From: Sulfurimonas sp.
GTDB lineage: Bacteria; Campylobacterota; Campylobacteria; Campylobacterales; Sulfurimonadaceae
Direction: 5' to 3'
DNA: 7,067 nucleotides
NCBI GenBank assembly: GCA_021157485.1
Contig: JAGGWO010000178.1
Coordinates: 1-7,067, forward strand
Shown here: positions 1-5,971 of the stretch, piece after piece
Numbering within the stretch: position 1 is the first letter of the stretch
How the letters are laid out: each line of letters starts with the position of its first letter
The notes under the pieces: model-generated
What the model saw: the letters and a program-made list of their open reading frames with translations, nothing else
Told to the model about the DNA's origin: nothing
The model's database searches: none
Position numbers and translations under genes: made by a program

Positions 1-300
1 CTCATATACGGTTATCTCTTTATCTATGAGTTTAAAACGCAGTAGTCTTTTGAGCGCGTCATTTATATCTTCTACTTTAATCCAAGCAATCTCACGATCA
101 CTTATCTGCGTAGGTTTATCAAACAAAACACCATAAGCACCGTTTAAAACGGCAGACTCTATGCTCTGCTCATCAAAAGCGATAAAGAGGTCGCCCCTTT
201 TTACTCTCGCAGCATCAAAAACAATGTTCTCAAAAGTTTTTACAAATGGTTCGTTTACTACTTTACCATGTGTAAGTGCAAGGACGTTTTCAAGTCTCAT
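1..300 (-). CDS. Mur-ligase N-terminal-domain-like protein (partial, C-terminus beyond left edge)
   Basis: An uninterrupted frame of 100 codons begins with ATG at 300 and runs off the left edge. The visible protein starts MRLENVLALTHGKVVNEPFV and contains FDAARVKRGDLFIAF (about residues 28-42), then AVLNGAYGVLFDKP and a later segment ending in ALKRLLRFKLI. The order D-(S/A)-R-x-V-x-x-G-D-L-F-x-A, then an A..GA.GV segment, then a short 'valine-rich strand plus DALKRLL' resembles the N-terminal substrate-binding domain of MurE/MurF-type ligases. The ATP-binding GTxGKT motif would lie outside the window, so activity is unproven. The ATG overlaps the metG stop as ATGA and has no strong Shine-Dalgarno sequence of its own, so it is probably translationally coupled to metG. 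As I recall, an uncharacterised gene sits at this position in Campylobacter (Cj0837c). The CDS is secure; the family assignment is moderate. Confidence 0.75.
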   Translation of the reverse strand, partial: MRLENVLALTHGKVVNEPFVKTFENIVFDAARVKRGDLFIAFDEQSIESAVLNGAYGVLFDKPTQISDREIAWIKVEDINDALKRLLRFKLIDKEITVYE

Positions 301-2234
301 CCAATAGGTGTGCCTGCCTTTTTAGGTTTTTCCGGTCTTACTAAACATAGACCATCTTCATCTTTAGCAGCAAGAAGCATTCCCTCTGACATCATTCCCA
401 TTAATTTTGCAGGTTTTAGGTTTGCAACAACACAAACTTGAGTGTGAATGAGTGACTCAGCACTATAAAACTCTTTAATTCCGGCAACAACCTGCCTTGG
501 AGTCTCTTCACCTAAATCAACTTGAAGTTTTAGAAGTTTCTTACTTTTGGGAACTTCCTCAGCTTCAACAACAGTACCAATTTTTAAAGATGTTTCAAAG
601 AATTGACCAATCTCAATTAAATTGTCTTCTTCTTTTTTAGCGCTTAGTTCTTCTTTCATTTTATCATTTGGCTTCTCATCTGGCATCGCTTTTGGAGCTT
701 CTTCTATAAGAGGCTCCTCAACACGAGGAAAGAGAGGTGGAACTTTTTTGATATTAAATAGTTTCAATAGGTTTTTCCCTAAAACTAGGTCTTTATAGCT
801 ATCGTTATTTATCTTAAAATTGAGTGCATCAGCTATAGTATTTGTAGTTTTTGGCATTACAGGATGAAGCATTATGGCAGCTTTTGCTAAAATATTTGCT
901 ACAAGTGCAACCGTAGCTAAAGCTTCATCTTTTTTACCTTCTTTCATTTTAGCCCAAGGCTCATAACTAGTGATTGCTACATTACCTATAGTGAATAACT
1001 TCCAAAGTTCTTCAAGATATCTATGCGTTTGCATATTTTCCATGAAGCCATCAAGATTACCAAGAGCTTCATTCATGGCATCTAGCTCTTTAGCATGGTA
1101 TTTTTCTACATCAACACTATCTATCTCAAAATCAGAGTATTTTCCACTCATACCGATAATACGGTTAAGAAGATTACCGAGGTCGTTGCTAAGTTCTGAG
1201 TTAATTCTGTCTATGAAAGCACGTTGAGAAAAATCACCATCTTGTCCAAAAGGAACTTCTCTAAGCATGAAGTATCTTAAATTTTCAGCACCATAAGCAT
1301 CGGCAACCTCTTTAGGAGAGATAACATTGCCTTTAGACTTAGACATCTTCTCACCATCTCTAGTCCACCATCCGTGTGCCCCAATATGCTCAGGAAGAGG
1401 CATATCAAGACTCATAAGAAATGCTGGCCAATAAATAGCATGAAAACGTAAAATATCTTTACCAACAAAGTGTGTAGAAGCTGGCCAATAATGCATATTA
1501 GCATCATCTTTACCGTAGCCAAGAGCAGTTATGTAGTTTAAAAGTGCATCTAACCAAACATACATAACATGCTTGTCATCATGTAAGCTCTCAGGCATTT
1601 TAACGCCCCACTTAAAAGATGTTCTTGTTACAGAGAGGTCACGAAGTCCACCTTTTACGAAGTTAATTACTTCATTTGCACGTGAACGAGGAAGAATAAA
1701 GTCAGGATTATCAGCATAGTGTGCTAATAGTCTATCCTCATATTTTGAAAGTCTGAAGAAGTAGCTCTCTTCTTTAATAATACTAGTTGTTCTCCCACAG
1801 TCAGGGCAAAACTCACCATCTTCTAGTTGCGTTTCAGGGAAGAAAGTTTCACAGCTTACACAGTAGTGACCTTCATAAAAATCTTTGTAAATATCACCTT
1901 TAGCGTACATAACTTCAAATGCTTTTTGAACACCGCGTTTATGATCTTCATCAGTAGTACGAATAAATTTATCATAACTAATTTCAAACTCATCCCATAA
2001 AGCTTTAAAAGTTCCACTAATTTCATCAGCAAACTCTTGAGTAGGCTTACCAGCTTTTTGTGCTGACTCTTCTATCTTTTGACCATGCTCATCTGTTCCA
2101 GTTAGAAAGTAAGTGTCATTACCTTTTAGTCTCTCATATCTAGCCATAGTGTCAGCTATAAAAGTAGTGTAAGCATGCCCAATATGAGCCTCTCCGTTAA
2201 CGTAATAAATGGGTGTTGTTATATATTTACTCAT
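297..2234 (-). CDS. metG: Methionyl-tRNA synthetase
   Basis: This class I aminoacyl-tRNA synthetase charges tRNA-Met with methionine in the cytoplasm. The protein is 645 residues. The catalytic Rossmann fold carries HIGH at 17-20 and KMSKS at 296-300. A zinc knuckle is visible as C125-x2-C128 and C143-x2-C146. The helical anticodon-binding domain occupies roughly 350-500. A charged Lys/Glu/Pro linker then leads to a C-terminal OB-fold tRNA-binding domain of the EMAPII/Trbp111 type (about 542-645, with KIGTVVEAEEVP and ending near SEGMLLAA), normally involved in dimerisation and tRNA binding. The open frame extends upstream to 2333, but that extension has no family similarity. The start at 2234 is preceded by AAAGGA nine bases away and gives the canonical MSKYITTPIYYVNGEAHIGH. 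The stop overlaps the next gene's start (ATGA). Upstream lies a structured 104-bp leader. Confidence 0.97.
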   Translation of the reverse strand: MSKYITTPIYYVNGEAHIGHAYTTFIADTMARYERLKGNDTYFLTGTDEHGQKIEESAQKAGKPTQEFADEISGTFKALWDEFEISYDKFIRTTDEDHKRGVQKAFEVMYAKGDIYKDFYEGHYCVSCETFFPETQLEDGEFCPDCGRTTSIIKEESYFFRLSKYEDRLLAHYADNPDFILPRSRANEVINFVKGGLRDLSVTRTSFKWGVKMPESLHDDKHVMYVWLDALLNYITALGYGKDDANMHYWPASTHFVGKDILRFHAIYWPAFLMSLDMPLPEHIGAHGWWTRDGEKMSKSKGNVISPKEVADAYGAENLRYFMLREVPFGQDGDFSQRAFIDRINSELSNDLGNLLNRIIGMSGKYSDFEIDSVDVEKYHAKELDAMNEALGNLDGFMENMQTHRYLEELWKLFTIGNVAITSYEPWAKMKEGKKDEALATVALVANILAKAAIMLHPVMPKTTNTIADALNFKINNDSYKDLVLGKNLLKLFNIKKVPPLFPRVEEPLIEEAPKAMPDEKPNDKMKEELSAKKEEDNLIEIGQFFETSLKIGTVVEAEEVPKSKKLLKLQVDLGEETPRQVVAGIKEFYSAESLIHTQVCVVANLKPAKLMGMMSEGMLLAAKDEDGLCLVRPEKPKKAGTPIG

Positions 2235-2243
2235 TTGGAAAAA

Positions 2244-2249
2244 TCCTTT
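2244..2249 (-). promoter_or_regulatory. Ribosome binding site of metG
   Basis: AAAGGA sits nine bases before the ATG at 2234 and decides that start over the longer open frame reaching 2333. The GGA can pair with a UCC four bases downstream (GGAUUUUUCC), which could weakly mask the site; this small hairpin is only a possibility. Confidence 0.75.
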
Positions 2250-2261
2250 ATTTATATATTT

Positions 2262-2279
2262 AAAAAAGCGACTAGTCGC
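2262..2279 (-). terminator. Palindrome plus U-tract in the metG leader (possible weak terminator/attenuator)
   Basis: On the minus strand the perfect 12-base palindrome GCGACTAGTCGC is followed directly by six T residues. As RNA it could fold into a four-pair GCGA/UCGC stem with a CUAG loop and a U-tract, the outline of an intrinsic terminator, although the stem is short. It lies 28 bases before metG, after the end of the small cysteine protein gene. It could cut some read-through from the fbp operon, or simply be an AT-poor palindrome. The palindrome and T-run are seen directly; the function is inferred. Confidence 0.35.
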
Positions 2280-2282
2280 GTG

Positions 2283-2303
2283 AGCTCTCTGCTGAAGAGA
2301 ACT
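2283..2303 (-). promoter_or_regulatory. Stem-loop in the metG leader
   Basis: In minus-strand RNA, AGUUCUCU pairs with AGAGAGCU across a five-base loop (UCAGC). This gives eight pairs, one of them G-U. It lies three bases upstream of the 12-base palindrome and between the possible -10 box and the metG start, so it would fall in the 5' leader if that promoter is used. No known riboswitch consensus was recognised. Confidence 0.4.
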
Positions 2304-2315
2304 TAGTGTTAACGT

Positions 2316-2321
2316 AGTATA
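2316..2321 (-). promoter_or_regulatory. Possible -10 box for metG
   Basis: TATACT (five of six matches to TATAAT) lies 82 bases before the metG start on the minus strand, in the gap after the small cysteine protein gene. No good -35 hexamer is seen, which is common in Campylobacterota sigma-70 promoters. Transcription from here would include the stem-loop and the palindrome-U-tract in the leader. It overlaps another imperfect inverted repeat (2308-2337: GTTAACGTA against TACG-TCA-TTAAC, with a three-base bulge). Chance occurrence in AT-rich DNA is quite possible. Confidence 0.3.
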
Positions 2322-2338
2322 AGAGTACGTCATTAACG

Positions 2339-2536
2339 TTAAAACTCAAATCCGCCAGTATCGCCTTTTGACATACTGTTGTAAACTGATTTAATATATT
2401 CAGTTCTAAGTTCGCAAGCTAAGTAGTGTTCGCAATTACTACAGCTTTTCATATTCTTCTCACTTTGACACTTTTGGAGCTTTATAATCATCTCGTCGAG
2501 ATAGAGCTCAAACTTGTCTTTTGGTTCGTTATCCAT
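2339..2536 (-). CDS. Small four-cysteine protein of unknown function
   Basis: This is a 65-residue acidic/basic soluble protein that I do not recognise as a characterised family. It has four cysteines, C23-x8-C32-x2-C35-x5-C41, in the middle ([12 protein letters not shown]), an amphipathic helix before them (about 7-22) and a Gly/Phe tail GDTGGFEF. The spacing could suit a zinc or iron-sulfur site, but that is inference. No signal peptide or membrane segment is visible. Its ATG overlaps the last eight bases of fbp (ATGGATAA), with no clear Shine-Dalgarno sequence, so translation probably depends on coupling to fbp. A small gene sits in the same place, between fbp and metG, in Campylobacter as I remember (Cj0839c). 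This conserved position and the in-operon packing argue that it is a real gene. Confidence 0.85.
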   Translation of the reverse strand: MDNEPKDKFELYLDEMIIKLQKCQSEKNMKSCSNCEHYLACELRTEYIKSVYNSMSKGDTGGFEF

Positions 2537-3371
2537 TTTTCGCGTAAACTTCTTTTACTCTTGCTATCTCATAGTTTGAACCAAAGAAACATATTGCTGT
2601 ATCGTGAATGTGTGCGTGACCTAGTGTCATTAGATCGTTTTTACCATCTATTGCGCCGCCACCTGATTTTTCATAAATAAAGGCAAAAGGAAATACTTCA
2701 AACAGACGTCTAAGTTTTCCCTCTGGTTTATCTGAAGTTCCAGGATAAGAAAACAGTCCACCGCCTTTAAGCAGGATTTGGTGAAGGTCTGGAACCATAC
2801 CACCAGAGTATCTTAAACGGTAACCTTCAGCAAAAAAACTGTCTATCATCTCTTTATGGTAAGGTGCCCAGTTTTGCTGTGTTCCGCCAGGTGCATTTAG
2901 TTTACCTTTTTCATTTAGGCGAATCTCTTTAACGAATTCAAATTCACCAGCTTGAAGAAGATATAGTTTGGTTTTATTCTCTGCGAAAACCATTTCAACA
3001 CGAGGGCCATAAACTACGTAGCACGAAGCAACCATTTTTGCAGAACCAAATTCGCCTTCATAGATACCAAATATAGAACCAACACTTAAATTTACATCTA
3101 CTAAAGATGAACCATCAAGAGGGTCGTAAGCGATAAAATATTTACCATCTTTGTGCATTAACTCTGCATGCTCTTTCTCTTCACTTGCAATAGTATGAAC
3201 AGAAGCAACTCTTGAAAACTCTTCTTCGATAATCATATCACATTTAATATCGAGCTGAAGTTGCGTTTCGCCTGAACTATTTTCTTGATTTGAATAACCA
3301 AAATCTTTAACATCGATAGCGTCTTTAATTCTAATTGCACTTCTTTGAATCGCGTCAAATATATCTCTCAT
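2529..3371 (-). CDS. fbp: Fructose-1,6-bisphosphatase, class I
   Basis: It hydrolyses fructose 1,6-bisphosphate to fructose 6-phosphate, the committed gluconeogenic step, in the cytoplasm. The 280-residue protein shows the metal-dependent sugar phosphatase signature: S63-E64-E65, then DPLDGSS at 83-89 followed by VDVNLSVG. It also has a substrate-binding stretch [23 protein letters not shown], and KLRRLFE from about 219, whose Glu is a metal ligand in the family. The start at 3371 is chosen over an in-frame ATG at 3401 because AAAGGAAG lies directly upstream and homology begins here. The protein is about 50 residues shorter than the Escherichia coli enzyme (332, from memory). Much of the difference is at the N-terminus, where part of the AMP-binding site lies in class I enzymes. 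Its ATG shares one base with the mobB stop (TAATG), and its end overlaps the small cysteine protein gene. In a chemolithoautotroph using the reductive TCA cycle, this step would feed all hexose synthesis; that context is inference. Confidence 0.95.
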   Translation of the reverse strand: MRDIFDAIQRSAIRIKDAIDVKDFGYSNQENSSGETQLQLDIKCDMIIEEEFSRVASVHTIASEEKEHAELMHKDGKYFIAYDPLDGSSLVDVNLSVGSIFGIYEGEFGSAKMVASCYVVYGPRVEMVFAENKTKLYLLQAGEFEFVKEIRLNEKGKLNAPGGTQQNWAPYHKEMIDSFFAEGYRLRYSGGMVPDLHQILLKGGGLFSYPGTSDKPEGKLRRLFEVFPFAFIYEKSGGGAIDGKNDLMTLGHAHIHDTAICFFGSNYEIARVKEVYAKNG

Positions 3372-3880
3372 TAAACTTCCTTTGCGTTTTGTAGTATCCA
3401 TGAAATAACTTCATCTGGATTATTTAAATCTAAAATATCAACACCGTTTGGCATATCATAATCACTTGTATTTACTGTTTCATCTATTGCTAAAGCATTC
3501 ATAAATGGAAAATAGTCTTTATCAAGAGAGTCTCTAAAAACACTGATACGCGGTAGTGGAAGATTTTTTAAACCCTCTACAAGTAAAATATCAAACTTAT
3601 CAAAAAGTCTAATCATCTCATCTATATCTTTATTTTTTTTAGAAAATAGTGTTGTCCGGTTAGGGGAGGTTACAATAACCTCTGCACCTGTATCACTAAA
3701 CTTGTAGCTATCTTTTCCAACAACATCAAATCTGGCTTTATCACCTGGATCGTGCTTTATAATTGCCACTTCTTTCTTATGCTCATTTATCAGTTTTCTA
3801 GCCACTTTTAATATAAGGGTAGTTTTACCACTATTTGAAGGGCCCGTAAATGCAACTGCTAATCTTTTATTCAAATTCAA
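3371..3880 (-). CDS. mobB: Molybdopterin-guanine dinucleotide biosynthesis protein MobB
   Basis: This is a P-loop GTP-binding adaptor of molybdenum cofactor maturation, thought to help MobA attach GMP to molybdopterin for enzymes such as nitrate or formate oxidoreductases. The 169-residue protein has Walker [10 protein letters not shown] at 13-21, then [22 protein letters not shown] (about 40-61). In that stretch the KH and D..GKDS pattern is typical of MobB, but the usual His pair after KH is replaced by DPGDK. The later motif [18 protein letters not shown] matches the family's EGxK...PKI.V.R segment. No ATG precedes the P-loop in this frame and an in-frame TAA lies four codons upstream. Initiation is therefore at TTG, either 3880 (after AAGAAGCAGAG) or the TTG two codons later. 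It is the first gene of the operon with fbp. No mobA is seen in the window. Confidence 0.92.
   Translation of the reverse strand: MNLNKRLAVAFTGPSNSGKTTLILKVARKLINEHKKEVAIIKHDPGDKARFDVVGKDSYKFSDTGAEVIVTSPNRTTLFSKKNKDIDEMIRLFDKFDILLVEGLKNLPLPRISVFRDSLDKDYFPFMNALAIDETVNTSDYDMPNGVDILDLNNPDEVISWILQNAKEV
3376..3383 (-). promoter_or_regulatory. Ribosome binding site of fbp
   Basis: AAAGGAAG lies four bases upstream of the ATG at 3371, inside the last codons of mobB. It supports the 280-residue form of the enzyme instead of the ten-residue longer frame. Confidence 0.8.
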
Positions 3881-3903
3881 CTCTGCTTCTTAAAATTTAT
3901 TAG

Positions 3904-3909
3904 ATTATA
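3904..3909 (-). promoter_or_regulatory. Probable -10 box for the mobB-fbp operon
   Basis: A perfect TATAAT on the minus strand, preceded by TTTTG, lies 23 bases before the TTG start of mobB. The T-rich lead-in and absence of a clear -35 fit Campylobacterota sigma-70 promoters. It is back-to-back with a plus-strand TATAAT 21 bases away. Confidence 0.6.
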
Positions 3910-3930
3910 CAAAAGAAGTGTTTAATAAGA

Positions 3931-3936
3931 TATAAT
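3931..3936 (+). promoter_or_regulatory. Probable -10 box for the lipoprotein gene
   Basis: A perfect TATAAT lies 24 bases before the preferred ATG at 3961, leaving room for only a short leader of roughly 18 bases. No convincing -35 hexamer is present; where it would be expected (about 3908-3913) the bases overlap the -10 box of the divergent mobB promoter. Confidence 0.6.
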
Positions 3937-3950
3937 TCTCTCATAATTAT

Positions 3951-3957
3951 GAGGAAG
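3951..3957 (+). promoter_or_regulatory. Ribosome binding site of the lipoprotein gene
   Basis: GAGGAAG lies three bases before the ATG at 3961. It includes the last base of the upstream in-frame ATG at 3949, which has no site of its own. This favours the 152-residue protein starting MKTFTIILTF. Confidence 0.75.
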
Positions 3958-3960
3958 AAA

Positions 3961-4419
3961 ATGAAAACTTTTACAATTATTTTAACTTTTTTGGTGCTAA
4001 TTTCTGGATGTGCTAGTAAAAATGCTTTTGAACAGTTTGAAATGAGTGAAAAACAGGAATTGAGCGCAAATGCTCTTGCTAGGTCTAAGATAAAATATGC
4101 AGATAAAGTTAATGGAATTGTCTCTACTGTTTACCTGAATTTTGTCTCTCCAGAAGAGTATACCGATGGAGAATATTTTTATGTTTATACATATTTGAAA
4201 AATAAAAATTATAAGTTTCGTTTTTTACTCAATGACAAAGAGCCTATAAGTATTGAAGAACTACCAAGAAAAAATGCTTTCACTGAGCTCACGTCAATAG
4301 ATAATGAGTGGAACAAGTACTACCTAGTTAAGTTTGAAGAGCAGGGGGACAAGCTTAACTTTGTGTTCGAAAACGGTCCGTACTCTTCGGATATTTTAAA
4401 GTTTGAAAAAGATGAATAA
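3961..4419 (+). CDS. Predicted lipoprotein of unknown function
   Basis: The 152-residue protein begins with a short lysine-led hydrophobic signal (MKTFTIILTFLVLISGC). It ends in a clear lipobox L-I-S-G-C, so Cys17 would be lipidated. Residue +2 is Ala, which by the E. coli sorting rule points to the outer membrane. The mature part is hydrophilic, with alternating aromatic and charged residues (YFYVYTYLKN, YKFRFLLND, YYLVKFEEQ, LNFVFENG) that suggest a beta-rich small domain; I recognise no family. It is the only plus-strand gene here. Its last 65 bases overlap the end of slt on the opposite strand. A putative lipoprotein occupies the same place in Campylobacter jejuni as I recall (Cj0842), next to the peptidoglycan enzyme Slt, so an envelope role is plausible but not shown. 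Confidence 0.88.
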   Translation: MKTFTIILTFLVLISGCASKNAFEQFEMSEKQELSANALARSKIKYADKVNGIVSTVYLNFVSPEEYTDGEYFYVYTYLKNKNYKFRFLLNDKEPISIEELPRKNAFTELTSIDNEWNKYYLVKFEEQGDKLNFVFENGPYSSDILKFEKDE

Positions 4420-5971
4420 TAGAGACATCTTCACCTAATATTTTTTTATACATCACATAGTTTGCTAAAACTTTTTTCCCGTATTCTCTGCTCTCCCTAT
4501 TTGACATAAGTTCCATACTGAGATATGGTTCATACTCTTCATTTGAAAATGTACCTGTTTTGAGATATCTTCTTAAAAAACCCATACCACCATTATATGC
4601 ATAAGCCATAAACAGTGGATGATAGAGAGATTTTTTCATCCACTCTATATGTTTTATTGCATACTTTAGATTTGTCTCTGGTTTAAACATATCATCATAA
4701 GCTATCTTTTCTTTCATATCTTTAGCCATTGCATCTACTAAAAATGGCATCATCTGCATGAGACCAAGAGCAAATGAACGGGATAGGGCGGATGGAACAA
4801 AGGCACTCTCTTGACGCATTATTGCATACACAAGTGCTTTGTCATCATTGGATATATCCCTAAGATACTCTTCATAAGGCATGATATATCCATGCATTTT
4901 ATGAGAATAAGCTTTTTGTATGATGATTGATTGAACTGGAAGCATGCATTTTTGTTTATACTGAGAAGCAAGTCCAAAGAGTTCGTTTTCTGGAGTTTTT
5001 TTTATCTTCGAGCGTAAAACATCCCACTCAAATGGGTTTTGCAGGTTGATTTTAGTTTTAGAGTTCATTATCTCTAAAGATGAGTAGTAATTTTCTACAT
5101 CAACACTCATCATCTCGTGTGCATAAAGAGTATAAATATTTATATCCATACTTAAAGTTAAATTATCAAGATATTTTTTATCTTTTGAAACCCTATAGAG
5201 CCAAAAACTAGCCTTATCTTTGTCAATTGCATATTTTGCTTGCTTGTATGTCTGCTTTAGATGTTTAATTGCTGCGGCTTTATTATGAAATTTTAGTTGA
5301 TGAAGGGCTAGTATAAAGTTACTGTTCGCATTAAGTTTTTTAGGATTTATATTCAAAATAGAAGTACGAAGCTTATTTAAACTTTTGTCTCTTGTGGTGA
5401 TTTTAATAAACTGAGCCATTTTTTTAGATGAAGCAAGATAATTAATAAACTCTTTGTCTAGGTTTATATTTAAATTTTTTCTACGATGAGAAGCAGTAGT
5501 TTGTATGAACATTTTTAGTACTGTATCTGCAGAATACTTCTTGTAAGACTCAGCAGAGTGAGGTTCACTCTGTATTTTAAGTAACTCTATAAATTGTTTA
5601 GACTCTACTTTTTTTGCTAGCTTTTCTCTCTGTGCATTTGTCATCTTAAGAGTCTTGTATGAGCTTAGAGCTAATTTAAAACACTCTTTGTCATCAATAC
5701 TAAAGAGATCTTTTTTACTTCTGCATAATTTTTTATAGTCTGACTCAGAAGTATTACTGCGTTTTGAGTACTCTTTTTTTAGTTTGTAGTTCTTTCCGGT
5801 TGCTTGAGCATAGGCTCTGTCTGCTTCCTTATCTGTAATATCTTGTTTTAAAAATTGCCATATCAAAAAGTCTTTTGCTCTGCATGTAGGTTTTGATGTT
5901 ATCTCTTTGAGGGTTATCTCAGCATTTACGTATGCCGAGATAAGAAGTAGTAAAACTAGATTTTTGAGCAT
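4355..5971 (-). CDS. slt: Soluble lytic murein transglycosylase (Slt family)
   Basis: This periplasmic enzyme cleaves the MurNAc-GlcNAc bond of peptidoglycan, leaving 1,6-anhydro-MurNAc, during wall growth, turnover or insertion of envelope machines. The 538-residue protein starts with a cleavable signal peptide (MLKNLVLLLLISAYVNA) without a lipobox. A long lysine-rich helical region (about 20-370) follows, likely the superhelical scaffold of Slt70-type enzymes. The C-terminal lysozyme-like domain holds the catalytic Glu388 in MRQESAFVPSALS, GLMQMMP at 403-409 and AYNGG at 458-462, the usual family-1 motifs. The tail ends in TDRFRTQS inside the overlap with the lipoprotein gene. Its ATG shares one base with the yggT stop (TAATG) and no good Shine-Dalgarno sequence is seen, which suggests translational coupling. 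Confidence 0.95.
   Translation of the reverse strand: MLKNLVLLLLISAYVNAEITLKEITSKPTCRAKDFLIWQFLKQDITDKEADRAYAQATGKNYKLKKEYSKRSNTSESDYKKLCRSKKDLFSIDDKECFKLALSSYKTLKMTNAQREKLAKKVESKQFIELLKIQSEPHSAESYKKYSADTVLKMFIQTTASHRRKNLNINLDKEFINYLASSKKMAQFIKITTRDKSLNKLRTSILNINPKKLNANSNFILALHQLKFHNKAAAIKHLKQTYKQAKYAIDKDKASFWLYRVSKDKKYLDNLTLSMDINIYTLYAHEMMSVDVENYYSSLEIMNSKTKINLQNPFEWDVLRSKIKKTPENELFGLASQYKQKCMLPVQSIIIQKAYSHKMHGYIMPYEEYLRDISNDDKALVYAIMRQESAFVPSALSRSFALGLMQMMPFLVDAMAKDMKEKIAYDDMFKPETNLKYAIKHIEWMKKSLYHPLFMAYAYNGGMGFLRRYLKTGTFSNEEYEPYLSMELMSNRESREYGKKVLANYVMYKKILGEDVSIIHLFQTLKYPKSTDRFRTQS
4409..4447 (+). terminator. Possible weak terminator of the lipoprotein gene
   Basis: AAGATG (4409-4414) can pair with CATCTT (4426-4431) over an 11-base loop, and seven T residues follow at 4441-4447. 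The stem is short and AU-rich and the T-run starts nine bases after it, so this is a poor match to an intrinsic terminator. It is noted because it lies exactly at the lipoprotein stop codon and inside slt coding sequence. Confidence 0.22.

Noticed and set aside
970..1227. Plus-strand open frame opposite metG
   Set aside because: It is an antisense shadow of a strongly conserved gene, has no ribosome binding site and a composition typical of reverse-complement readings.
2235..2333. A 33-residue N-terminal extension of MetG from an ATG at 2333
   Set aside because: It has no resemblance to the family, covers the hairpin-rich leader, and the ATG at 2234 has a good AAAGGA site and yields the canonical N-terminus.
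2426..2680. Plus-strand open frame with leucine-rich hydrophobic stretch opposite fbp and the small protein gene
   Set aside because: The Leu/His-rich stretch is the reverse reading of Lys/Glu-rich codons; no initiation signal is seen.
3372..3401. A start for fbp ten codons upstream at 3401
   Set aside because: It would overlap mobB by 31 bases, adds [10 protein letters not shown] with no family similarity, and the internal ATG at 3371 has an AAAGGAAG site.
4326..4360. Seven-base inverted repeat AGTTAAG/CTTAACT around the slt stop as a terminator
   Set aside because: The loop is 21 bases and no T-run follows on the minus strand; AT-rich repeats of this length are expected by chance.
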